From: Halobellus rufus
GTDB taxonomy: Archaea; Halobacteriota; Halobacteria; Halobacteriales; Haloferacaceae
Direction of reading: 5' to 3'
NCBI RefSeq assembly: GCF_000739575.1
Contig: NZ_BBJO01000002.1
Location: 1-64,000, forward strand
DNA: 64,000 nt
Shown here: piece by piece, positions 34,181-41,714 of the stretch
Layout: each line of letters begins with the position of its first letter
How positions within the stretch are numbered: the stretch's first letter is position 1
Notes under the pieces: model-generated
What the model was told of the DNA's origin: nothing
Databases searched by the model: none
Seen by the model: the letters and a program-made list of their open reading frames with translations, nothing else
Position numbers and translations under genes: made by a program

Positions 34181-34200
34181 CCAGCACCCCCGTGATCTGA
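34181..34200 (+). repeat. Shared 20-base motif, copy A
   Basis: ccagcacccccgtgatctga here and ccagcaccgccgtgagttga at 63914-63933 agree at 17 of 20 positions. In both places the motif starts exactly 19 bases after the start of the TATA element. Neither copy is inside a recognised gene. Confidence 0.7.
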
Positions 34201-34306
34201 GACGCACCCCGCGTCGCGCCGCGGTTGTTCGGCACGTCGGCGCGGGAGGTAGTGGCGGTGACGCGGGTGAGTGCAGGCACCCTCCGTCACCGTAAGCGGT
34301 GTGCCG
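34190..34306 (+). ncRNA. Candidate structured noncoding RNA
   Basis: The stretch after the TATA element at 34162 contains three stems that can form together: outer arms gcaccccgcgtc (34204-34215) and gacgcgggtg (34260-34269) with one bulged C; an inner stem cgcgccg (34215-34221) with cggcgcg (34238-34244); and a separate hairpin ggcac...caccg (34276-34292) with cggtggtgcc-like arms to 34305 around the loop taag. The stretch agcaccccc at 34183-34191 could compete with 34204-34210 for the same partner, so two folds are possible. No plausible protein frame occupies the region, and bolA downstream has its own TATA. I do not recognise an RNA family; it does not look like tRNA, SRP RNA or RNase P RNA. 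The 3' end is uncertain. Confidence 0.4.
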
Positions 34307-34341
34307 ACTGTTCGTCCACGCGCAACCGCAGAGCGGTGAGC

Positions 34342-34347
34342 TTTATT
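34342..34347 (+). promoter_or_regulatory. TATA element of bolA
   Basis: tttatt, 24-29 bases before the ATG at 34371. It indicates that bolA is transcribed from its own promoter without a leader. Confidence 0.55.
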
Positions 34348-34370
34348 CCCCCGAGCCACCGATACCGGGT

Positions 34371-34628
34371 ATGGACACAGACGAGGTCGAACGCCTGATC
34401 GAGGAGGGGATCCCGGACGCAGAGGCGACGGTCACGCTGCCGCGGGTCCCCGACGAGGACCACGAGGACGCCCACTTCGCCGCCGTCGTCGTCTCGCCCG
34501 CGTTCGAGGGGAAGACGCTCGTCCAGCAGCACCAACTGGTGTACGACGCCCTCGGCGACGCGATGACGACCGACATCCACGCCCTCGAGATGAAGACGTT
34601 CACGCCCGAGGAGTACGACGAGCGGTAG
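34371..34628 (+). CDS. bolA: BolA family protein
   Basis: An 85-residue BolA-like protein: DEVERLIEEGIPDAEATV, FAAVVVSPAFEGKTLVQQHQ and the closing IHALEMKTFTPEEY match the class-II KH-like BolA fold, with the family's His in HALEMKT. BolA proteins work with monothiol glutaredoxins in iron-sulfur trafficking or act as regulators in other organisms; their role in haloarchaea is not established. No glutaredoxin gene is adjacent. The start at 34371 is set by the TATA spacing and by the family N terminus. Confidence 0.88.
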   Translation: MDTDEVERLIEEGIPDAEATVTLPRVPDEDHEDAHFAAVVVSPAFEGKTLVQQHQLVYDALGDAMTTDIHALEMKTFTPEEYDER

Positions 34629-34699
34629 CGATGTCGACCGAGAAGCGATAGCGACGCCCACCGAACGGGTCCGGACCGCTTCGGCGCGCTCCCGCGACG

Positions 34700-36334
34700 C
34701 TAGCCGAAGTACCGCTCGAACTCCCGGACGCTCTCGTCGGTGCCGGCGACGACGAGACGGTCGCCGGCGGTGACTTCCGTCTGCGGGCCGACGTCCGTGA
34801 GGACGTCACCGTCCCGCTCGATGGCGACGACCGTCGCGCCGGCCTTCGCGCGGACGTCGGCCTCGCCGAGCGTCTGCCCGACGATCGCCGGGGCCTGCAT
34901 CCGGACGACCTCGACCTGTTGGTTCAAAGAGAGCACGTCTCGGCCTTCGAGGACCCGCGAGGCGATCATCCGTCCCGTCACCGTCGCCAGCGAGAGCACG
35001 TAGTCGCCGCCGGCGCGGAACGTCTTCTGGACGCTCCCGCTCTCGTTGACGCGGGCGACGATCTCGGTTTCGGGTGCCAGATCCCGGGCCACGAGCGTCG
35101 CGAACTCCGTGGTCGTGTCGTCCGAGAGGGCGAGGACGATCGTCTGTGCGTCTTCGATCCCCGCCTCCACCAGCGTCTCCGGCTCGGTCGCGTCGCCGAC
35201 GACGTCGACGTCGTCTTTCTCCACTAGATCGACCACTGTGTGGGAGATGTCGGCGTCGTCGAGCGCGCCTGTGACCGTCCGGCCGACCTCGCCGTAGCCG
35301 ACGACGATCGTCTCTCCCGCGCGGAACTGTCGGAGACCGGCCTGCGTCATCGAGACGAGCGCGTCGAGTTGGTCCGAACGCCCCGAGACGAACAGCACCG
35401 TTCCAGCCGAGAGGGTCTCATTCGGCGAGAGCACGGCGTTGAACTCGCCGTGGAACCACGCGCCGATCACGTTCACGCCCGTCCGCTCTCTGATCCCGCT
35501 CTCGGCGAGGGTGCTCCCGACCAGGCGGCTCCCGTGGTAGATCGGCACCTCCGCGAGTTCGATGTCGTTTCCGACCTCGACCGACTCGTCGATCTCCGCG
35601 CGGAGCGCGGCCGTCACTTTCGCGGCGAGACTCTCTCCCAGCAGCGAGCGCGGCGATAGCACCTGATCCGCGCCCGCCAGCCGGTGATACTTCGCTCTGT
35701 CGGGCTCCTCGACGACGCTGAGAACCGAGACGTCCTCGGCCACTTCTTTCGCCGCGAGAACGATGCTCGCGTCGACCTGGTCGTCGCCGTCGGCGACGAG
35801 CGCCCGCGCTGACGACAGCCGCGCGTTCTGTAACCCCTCAGTCGACTCCGGATCCGCGCGGATCACGCGGTGGCCGTCCTCGTAGAGCGTCGCGGACTGC
35901 TCGCGGTCGGGTTCGACGATCACGTACGGCACGTCGTAGGAGTCGAGTTCGGCGGTGAGGGCGTCGACCCGCGGCGTGTACGTGCAGATCACGACGTGGT
36001 CGGACAGTGCTTCCTCGACGGCAGTCGGGATCGTCGTCGAGAAGGCGTCCTCGAGGAACGGCGTCGCCATCACCGGCAGCGCGCCGATCAACAGCGCCAT
36101 CCCGACGAGGTCCATCACGATGATGAAGGCGTTCATCTGGGGGCTCGTCCACGGCGAATCGCCGCCGAATCCGGTCGTCGTGAACATCTCGACGACGACC
36201 TGCAGGGAGTGCAGGAAGGTGACCGGGTCCGACTCGTAGACCCGCATCCCCCACTGGTACCCGAGCGCCGTGAGGAGCATCACCCCGACGAGGAAGACGG
36301 CGTACCCGACGACGCGTCGTTGCCACGTGCTCAC
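34700..36334 (-). CDS. Potassium channel with tandem RCK (TrkA) domains
   Basis: A 544-residue two-helix K+ channel with cytosolic gating domains. TM1 (YAVFLVGVMLLTALGYQWG), pore helix and filter VEMFTTTGFGGDSPW (filter TTGFG, a variant of TVGYG), and TM2 (MDLVGMALLIGALPVMA). Two RCK units follow: the first (about residues 122-330) begins HVVICTYTPRVDALT, so it lacks the GxGxxG nucleotide loop; the second (about 335-544) begins ETIVVGYGEVGRTVTGAL with an intact loop. Each half has a TrkA-C-type domain. The start is GTG 36334: it gives MSTWQRR just before TM1 and lies about 28 bases after a minus-strand TATA (gtttaa). It is divergent from fumC. Confidence 0.85.
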   Translation of the reverse strand: MSTWQRRVVGYAVFLVGVMLLTALGYQWGMRVYESDPVTFLHSLQVVVEMFTTTGFGGDSPWTSPQMNAFIIVMDLVGMALLIGALPVMATPFLEDAFSTTIPTAVEEALSDHVVICTYTPRVDALTAELDSYDVPYVIVEPDREQSATLYEDGHRVIRADPESTEGLQNARLSSARALVADGDDQVDASIVLAAKEVAEDVSVLSVVEEPDRAKYHRLAGADQVLSPRSLLGESLAAKVTAALRAEIDESVEVGNDIELAEVPIYHGSRLVGSTLAESGIRERTGVNVIGAWFHGEFNAVLSPNETLSAGTVLFVSGRSDQLDALVSMTQAGLRQFRAGETIVVGYGEVGRTVTGALDDADISHTVVDLVEKDDVDVVGDATEPETLVEAGIEDAQTIVLALSDDTTTEFATLVARDLAPETEIVARVNESGSVQKTFRAGGDYVLSLATVTGRMIASRVLEGRDVLSLNQQVEVVRMQAPAIVGQTLGEADVRAKAGATVVAIERDGDVLTDVGPQTEVTAGDRLVVAGTDESVREFERYFG

Positions 36335-36360
36335 GCTTCGACGACTGTCGACGCAGTAGC

Positions 36361-36366
36361 TTAAAC
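36361..36366 (-). promoter_or_regulatory. TATA element of the K+ channel gene
   Basis: Minus-strand gtttaa, 27-32 bases before the GTG at 36334. It decides the start, because the open frame itself continues far upstream. Confidence 0.55.
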
Positions 36367-36425
36367 GGTCTGGCTCCCCGCGGTCGCAGCCCCGGACGTC
36401 CGGGCATCGAGCGCCGAACCGACGG

Positions 36426-36433
36426 GTTTTACG
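36426..36433 (+). promoter_or_regulatory. TATA element of fumC
   Basis: gttttacg, 25-32 bases before the ATG at 36458. It lies 60 bases from the divergent TATA of the channel gene. Confidence 0.55.
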
Positions 36434-36457
36434 CGGCGGCCTCCCCTCGGTTCGGGT

Positions 36458-37867
36458 ATGTCCGACGACGAGTACCGCATCGAGCGGGACAGCCTCGGAG
36501 AGATGCAGGTGCCGAGAGACGCCTACTGGGGCGCACAGACCCAGCGGGCCGTCGAGAACTTCCCGATCTCGGGAATCGCGTTCGGCCGTCGGTTCGTCCG
36601 GGCGCTCGGGATCGTCAAGAAGGCCGCCGCACAGGCGAACCGGGACCTGGGACTCGTCGACGACGAGGTCGCAGACGCCATCGTCGAGGCCGCAGACGAG
36701 GTCATCGCCGGCGACCACGACGAGCAGTTCCCCGTCGACGTCTTCCAGACCGGCTCGGGAACGTCCTCGAACATGAACGCCAACGAGGTCATCGCCAACC
36801 GCGCCGCCGAGATCATGGGCGAGTCGATCGGCGACCGCGTCGTCCACCCGAACGACCACGTCAACTACGGGCAGTCCTCGAACGACGTGATTCCGACCGC
36901 GATGCACGTCTCGGCGCTCGAAGCCGTCCAGAAGGATTTGATTCCGGCGCTCGAAACGCTCGCGGACTCGCTCGCGGCGAAAGAAGACGAGTTCGACGGC
37001 GTGGTCAAGACCGGACGGACGCACCTGCAGGACGCGACGCCGATCCGCCTCGGCCAGGAGTTCGGGGCCTACCGCACGCAGGTCGAGAAGGGGATCACCC
37101 GGGCGGAGAACGTCAGCGACCACCTCGGCGAACTCGCGCTCGGCGGGACGGCGGTCGGAACCGGGCTCAACACGCACCCCGAGTTCCCCGAGCGCGCGGC
37201 CGACTACATCGCTGCGGAGACCGGCCTCGACTTCCGCCCGGCCGACAGCCACTTCGAGGCGCAGGCCGCCCACGACGCGATGAGCGAAGCCCACGGCGCG
37301 CTCCGCACCGTCGCGGGTTCGCTGAACAAGATAGCGAACGACCTCCGTCTCTTGGCGTCGGGGCCGCGGAACGGCCTCGGCGAGATCGAACAGCCCGAGA
37401 ACCAGCCCGGCAGTTCGATCATGCCCGGGAAGATCAACCCGGTCGTCGCCGAGGCGGTCAATCAGGTCCACAAACAGGTCGTCGGCAACGACGCCGCCGT
37501 CTCCGCGGGCGCGGCCGAGGGGCAGATCGACCTGAACCTCTACAAGCCCATCCTCGCGCACAACTTCCTCCAGTCGGCCGAACTGCTCTCGAACGCAAGC
37601 GAGGTCTTCGCCGAGCGCTTCGTCGCGAAGCTCGAAGCCAACGAGGACGTCTGCGAGGAGCAGGTCGAGCGCTCGATGGCGCTCGCGACGGCGCTGAACC
37701 CGACGATCGGCTACGACAAGGCCAGCGAGGTCGCGAAGACGGCGCTCAAAGAGGGCAAGACGGTCCGAGAGGTCGTCGTCGAGAAGGGCTATCTCACCGA
37801 GTCGGAGGCCGACGAGGTGCTCGACCCCGAGTCGATGACGCACCGCGGCATCCTCGGCGACGACTGA
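36458..37867 (+). CDS. fumC: Fumarate hydratase, class II
   Basis: Citric-acid-cycle enzyme converting fumarate and malate, 469 residues, normal for the homotetrameric iron-independent class. The N-terminal DSLGEMQVPRDAYWGAQTQRAV, the TGSGTSSNMNANEV substrate loop, HVNYGQSSNDVIPTAMH, TGRTHLQDATP with the catalytic His, and the signature GSSIMPGKINPV with the mobile-loop Ser are all present, so it should be active. It stands alone with its own TATA. The 3' neighbour is a separate unit 92 bases on. Confidence 0.95.
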   Translation: MSDDEYRIERDSLGEMQVPRDAYWGAQTQRAVENFPISGIAFGRRFVRALGIVKKAAAQANRDLGLVDDEVADAIVEAADEVIAGDHDEQFPVDVFQTGSGTSSNMNANEVIANRAAEIMGESIGDRVVHPNDHVNYGQSSNDVIPTAMHVSALEAVQKDLIPALETLADSLAAKEDEFDGVVKTGRTHLQDATPIRLGQEFGAYRTQVEKGITRAENVSDHLGELALGGTAVGTGLNTHPEFPERAADYIAAETGLDFRPADSHFEAQAAHDAMSEAHGALRTVAGSLNKIANDLRLLASGPRNGLGEIEQPENQPGSSIMPGKINPVVAEAVNQVHKQVVGNDAAVSAGAAEGQIDLNLYKPILAHNFLQSAELLSNASEVFAERFVAKLEANEDVCEEQVERSMALATALNPTIGYDKASEVAKTALKEGKTVREVVVEKGYLTESEADEVLDPESMTHRGILGDD

Positions 37868-37959
37868 GGCGGTCGCGACTCGGTCGACGACCGCGGGCAC
37901 CCTACGACCAGTCGAGTTCTCGGACGTACGCTTTTGCCGATGCGACCGTATGAACTCCT

Positions 37960-38727
37960 ATGGCGGGGCCGAAGCCCGATGAACTGCTGTCCGTCGTCGA
38001 CCGCTTCCCGAGGCCGCCGGACTCGGCGGCGTTCGACCGCGCCGACGACCTCCTCGACGGGACGTACGGCGCGATAGCCGACTCGTGGTACCCGGAGCTA
38101 CAGCGCCGCTCCGCGGCGTACGCCGACGGCGAAGTGCTCCGGGAGACGGTGCTCGAACACGTCGAGTCGGTCCCGTCGTTCCGACTGTCTGAGGGGGCGA
38201 CGCCACTGACGGAGCGGCGCGACGCTCTCGCGAGCGCGGCCGAGACGCTCGATTCGGTGGCCGCCGTCTCGACGTGGTACGCCGACCTCTGCGGGCTCCT
38301 CGCCGACTCTCGGGACGGGCTGTCCCCGCTCGAACGCCTGCTCCACGACGTCGGCTACGGGCTGGCGCACGTGCTGTTTCTCGGAGCGTCGTCGCCCGAG
38401 CAGGTGGTCCGACGGCTGCGTGTGGCGTACCGCGCGGTCGGCGTGCGGATCGAGACGACCGAAACCGAGGCCGGGACCGAACGGACGACGTTCACCTGCC
38501 CGTACCGGAACGTCGCCGCCGGAGCGTGCGGGAAACGCTGGGTGTGCCACGAGAAGCTCGATCGCGTCGACGACGGCTACGTGACGTACCTAGAAGAACG
38601 CGGCATCGACTATCAGCGGCCGCGTGGCTGCGCCGACTCCGAGCGGTGCTACTCGTCGGTCGCCCGCGACGGACCGCGGGAGTGGTGGCCGAAGACGCCG
38701 CCGGCGGCGCTCGGGGTGCAGCGGTGA
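37960..38727 (+). CDS. Cys-rich conserved haloarchaeal protein
   Basis: A 255-residue soluble protein that I cannot assign. The N-terminal two-thirds are helical, with LLHDVGYGLAHVLFLGASSPEQ as the most family-like stretch. The C-terminal third holds five Cys: FTCPYRNVAAGACGKRWVCHEK, then GCADSERCYSS (each shown in part). Such spacing could bind an iron-sulfur cluster or zinc. The stop overlaps the GTG start of a methyltransferase gene (GTGA at 38724-38727), so the two are made together and may act on the same substrate. The TATA-like gcttttgc lies about 25-30 bases upstream. Confidence 0.75.
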   Translation: MAGPKPDELLSVVDRFPRPPDSAAFDRADDLLDGTYGAIADSWYPELQRRSAAYADGEVLRETVLEHVESVPSFRLSEGATPLTERRDALASAAETLDSVAAVSTWYADLCGLLADSRDGLSPLERLLHDVGYGLAHVLFLGASSPEQVVRRLRVAYRAVGVRIETTETEAGTERTTFTCPYRNVAAGACGKRWVCHEKLDRVDDGYVTYLEERGIDYQRPRGCADSERCYSSVARDGPREWWPKTPPAALGVQR

Positions 38728-39410
38728 CCGACTCCGCCGGAGGCGACGGCCCCGCCACGACAGATCCCGAATCGATCCGGCGGATCGTCCGCGAGTACGG
38801 CGCGTGGGCACCGGTCTACGACTGGTTCGCGCGGGCGACGGCGTCGGTCGGCGGCGTCCGCGCGGGCTGTGTCGCGGCGCTGGATCTCGACCCCGGAGAC
38901 ACCGTCGTCGACTTCGGCTGCGGGCCCGGCGTGAACTTCCCGGCGCTCCGGGAGGCCGTCGGTCCCGACGGGCGGGTCGTCGGCGTCGACGTCACCGGAC
39001 CGATGCTCGACCGGGCGCGGGCGCTCGTCGAGCGTCGCGGCTGGACGAACGTCTCCGTCGTTCGCGGCGACGCGACGCGCCCGCCGATATCGCGGGCCGA
39101 CGGCGCGCTCGCCACGTTCGTCACCTCGCTGTTTCCGGACCCGTACGCGGTGGTCGCTCGCTGGTGCGACCTCGCGGACTCGGTGGTCGTCGCCAACTTC
39201 GCGCCGCACGGCGGTCGCGTTGCGAACGCCGCTCTGGGCGCGTTTGCCCGGCTGAACGCCCGGCTGTTCGATTTCGAGGTGGGCGATCCGCTCGGCCAAC
39301 TCGAAGCGCGGACCGAGGCGTCCCGGCGCGCGCTCGTCGACTGCACCGACGAGGTCGCCGTCGAGGACTACGTGTTCGGGACGATCCGCGTGCAGGCCGG
39401 GCGTTCCTGA
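38724..39410 (+). CDS. Class I SAM-dependent methyltransferase
   Basis: A 228-residue methyltransferase. Motif I is VVDFGCGPGVNFPALREAVG, then GVDVTGPMLDRARALVE (acidic residue of motif II) and VRGDATRPPI (motif III). The N-terminal YGAWAPVYDWFARATASVGG resembles UbiE/MenG-like quinone and lipid methyltransferases. The substrate is unknown. The GTG start overlaps the stop of the Cys-rich gene, which fixes the start and marks a two-gene operon. Confidence 0.82.
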   Translation: MTDSAGGDGPATTDPESIRRIVREYGAWAPVYDWFARATASVGGVRAGCVAALDLDPGDTVVDFGCGPGVNFPALREAVGPDGRVVGVDVTGPMLDRARALVERRGWTNVSVVRGDATRPPISRADGALATFVTSLFPDPYAVVARWCDLADSVVVANFAPHGGRVANAALGAFARLNARLFDFEVGDPLGQLEARTEASRRALVDCTDEVAVEDYVFGTIRVQAGRS

Positions 39411-39514
39411 GCGCGGACGGGGACGTCTGAGCGCTGCTGAGCGCCGCACGAGTGCGATCTCGCGTTCGCCCGGGAATCGATACGTTGATGGCTCGATCCG
39501 TCGAAATCCGAGGT

Positions 39515-39679
39515 ATGCAGGGCCTCCAGTACAGTCGCGACCGCGGTCGCGACCTCCTCGAATGCCGGCACTGCGGGGCGACGTTCCCCGAGGGAAGAGC
39601 GACGACCGACGGGTGGCACTACGCCTGCCCCGAGTGCGAGGAGGCCAGCGGGATCGGCGACGGGCTGCGGCGGCTGTAA
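39515..39679 (+). CDS. Zinc-finger microprotein, 54 aa
   Basis: A very small protein with two Cys knuckles, ECRHCGATF and ACPECEEASG, 19 residues apart, giving one predicted four-Cys zinc site. The start MQGLQYSRDRGRDLL and the end GIGDGLRRL read as a complete conserved haloarchaeal zinc microprotein; upstream in-frame ATGs exist at 39452 and 39488, but their text is not family-like. Such haloarchaeal microproteins are often involved in nucleic-acid or protein contacts; no role is claimed here. It stands alone upstream of gatE. Confidence 0.75.
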   Translation: MQGLQYSRDRGRDLLECRHCGATFPEGRATTDGWHYACPECEEASGIGDGLRRL

Positions 39680-39726
39680 GGTTCGCCGGGTCGCCCGCGC
39701 CGCGACCGTCGACGCGGACTGAATCA

Positions 39727-39735
39727 TTTTTTACG
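39727..39735 (+). promoter_or_regulatory. TATA element of gatE
   Basis: ttttttacg, 23-31 bases before the ATG at 39758, indicating a leaderless gatE transcript. Confidence 0.6.
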
Positions 39736-39757
39736 CCGGGCGGCGCACGTTCCGACA

Positions 39758-41626
39758 ATGACCGCCTACGACTACGACGACCTCGGCCTCGTCGCGGGAC
39801 TGGAGATCCACCAGCAGCTCGACACCGCGACGAAGCTGTTCTGCCAGTGCCTGACAGACGCCCGCGAGCCCGAGTCGGCGACGCGTTCGTTCACCCGCTA
39901 TCTCCACCCGACGAAGAGCGAACTCGGCGAACTCGACGAGGCCGCCCTCGAAGAGAGCCGCGTCGACCGGGAGTTCGAGTACCTCGCGTACGACTCGACC
40001 TGTCTCGTCGAGGAGGACGAGGAGCCCCCCCACCGACTCGACGCCGAGGCGCGCGAGGTCGTGCTGCAGATCGCCGACCTCCTCGATATGGAGCCGATCG
40101 ATCAGGCGCACGTGATGCGAAAGCTCGTCATCGACGGGTCGAACACCTCCGGATTCCAGCGGACCTCGCTCATCGCCCAGGACGGCGAGATCGAGACGAG
40201 CGACGGCCCCGTCGGCGTCGAGGACCTGATGCTCGAAGAGGAGTCCGCCCAGCGGGTCGAAGAGCGCGACGACGGCGTCACGTTTTCCCTCGATCGGCTC
40301 GGCGTCCCGCTCGTCGAGATCGGCACGCGCCCGGACATCGACTCGCCCGAACAGGCCCGCGAGGCGGCGGAGACGATCGGGATGCTCCTGCGCTCGACCG
40401 GCGCGGTCAAGCGCGGCCTGGGCACCATCCGACAGGACGTGAACGTCTCGATCGCCGAGGGCGCGCGCGTCGAGATCAAGGGCGTGCAGGCGCTGGATCA
40501 GATCGACGAGATCGTCCGCCAAGAGGTGGGTCGCCAGGTCGAACTGCTCGACATCCGCGCAGAACTGCGCGAGCGCGACGCGAGCGTCGGCGACGTCGTC
40601 GACGTCTCGGGCGTGTTCGAGGGGACCGACTCCGGCGTTATCGGCGGCGCGCTCTCGGGGGGCGGCAGAGTGATCGCCGTCCCGCTGTACGGGTTCGACG
40701 GCCTCGTCGGTCGCGAGATCCAGCCCGATCGACGCCTCGGAACCGAACTGTCCGACCACGCCAAGCGCCACGGCGCGGGCGGCATCTTCCACACCGACGA
40801 ACTGCCGGCCTACGGTGTGACCGAGTCGGAGGTCGAGGCCCTGCGCGAGGCGGTCGACGCGGGTGACGACGACGCGGTCGCCATCGTCGCCGACGACCCG
40901 GAGACGGCCGAACTGGCCGCCGATGCGGCCGCCGACCGCGCCCGGACGGCGCTGGAGGGAGTCCCGGAGGAGACCCGCGGCGCCAACGACGACGGCACGA
41001 CACGGTACCTCCGCCCGCTGCCCGGAGCGGCGCGGATGTACCCCGAGACCGACGTCCCGCCGGTCGAACTCGATCCCTCGGAGGTCGAGACGCCCGAACT
41101 GCTGACCGAGAAGGTCGACCGCTACCAGTCCGAGTTCGACCTCGACAGCGGCCTCGCAGAGCAGGTCGCGTACGGCCGCCGGATGCCGCTGTTCGAGCGC
41201 TCCGTCGACGAGGGGGTCGACGCCACCTTCGCGGCCGGACTGCTGGAGTCGACGCTGACGGAACTCCGACGAGACGACGTCGCCGTGGAGAACCTCACCG
41301 ACGAGCAGTTGCTCGCGGTGATGCACCTCGTCGAGGACGGTGAGTTGGCGAAAGAGGGCGTCGGCGACGTGCTCTCGGCGCTGGCGGCGGATCCGACGAT
41401 GAGCGCCACCGAGGCCGTCGAGGAGGCCGGGCTCTCCGGAGTCTCCGAGGACGACGTGCGCGAGGCCGTCGTCGAGGTCGTCGAGCGCAACGCCGAGCAG
41501 GTGGAATCCGAGGGAATGGGAGCGTTCTCGGGACTGATGGGCGAGGCGATGGGCGCGCTGCGCGGGAAGGCGGACGGCGAAATCGTCAGCGACGTGCTCC
41601 GCGAGGAGATTCAAAAGCGGGCGTGA
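39758..41626 (+). CDS. gatE: Glu-tRNA(Gln) amidotransferase subunit E
   Basis: Subunit E of the archaeal GatDE complex, which turns Glu-tRNA(Gln) into Gln-tRNA(Gln). The 622-residue chain has the GatB-like catalytic cradle (LVAGLEIHQQLDTATKLFCQC at the N terminus in parts, FLVEEDEEPPHRLD-like text, MRKLVIDGSNTSGFQRT, PLVEIGTRPDIDSPEQA), the GatE-specific AspRS-like insert (about 270-420, with LSGGGRVIAVPLYGFDGL), and the C-terminal YqeY-like helical tail (about 480-622). Its length is normal. GatE with GatD occurs only in archaea. GatD is not in the window. The next gene is separate. Confidence 0.95.
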   Translation: MTAYDYDDLGLVAGLEIHQQLDTATKLFCQCLTDAREPESATRSFTRYLHPTKSELGELDEAALEESRVDREFEYLAYDSTCLVEEDEEPPHRLDAEAREVVLQIADLLDMEPIDQAHVMRKLVIDGSNTSGFQRTSLIAQDGEIETSDGPVGVEDLMLEEESAQRVEERDDGVTFSLDRLGVPLVEIGTRPDIDSPEQAREAAETIGMLLRSTGAVKRGLGTIRQDVNVSIAEGARVEIKGVQALDQIDEIVRQEVGRQVELLDIRAELRERDASVGDVVDVSGVFEGTDSGVIGGALSGGGRVIAVPLYGFDGLVGREIQPDRRLGTELSDHAKRHGAGGIFHTDELPAYGVTESEVEALREAVDAGDDDAVAIVADDPETAELAADAAADRARTALEGVPEETRGANDDGTTRYLRPLPGAARMYPETDVPPVELDPSEVETPELLTEKVDRYQSEFDLDSGLAEQVAYGRRMPLFERSVDEGVDATFAAGLLESTLTELRRDDVAVENLTDEQLLAVMHLVEDGELAKEGVGDVLSALAADPTMSATEAVEEAGLSGVSEDDVREAVVEVVERNAEQVESEGMGAFSGLMGEAMGALRGKADGEIVSDVLREEIQKRA

Positions 41627-41714
41627 GCGGTCGCTTCTGCGGCTGTCTGATCCAGATTACATCTCTTGATAATTAGGTGTCAACAGTTTTCCGTAGTGGC
41701 TGAGCGGAGACTGT

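Noticed and set aside
34190-34306. RNase P RNA, SRP RNA or a C/D-box guide RNA
   Set aside because: Too short for the first two and lacks their conserved cores; the gtga and ctga boxes are too close for a C/D guide.
34700-37900. Very long open frame on the minus strand across the channel and fumarase genes
   Set aside because: Only the part from the GTG at 36334 has family text and a TATA; the rest is the reverse of fumC and an effect of high GC.
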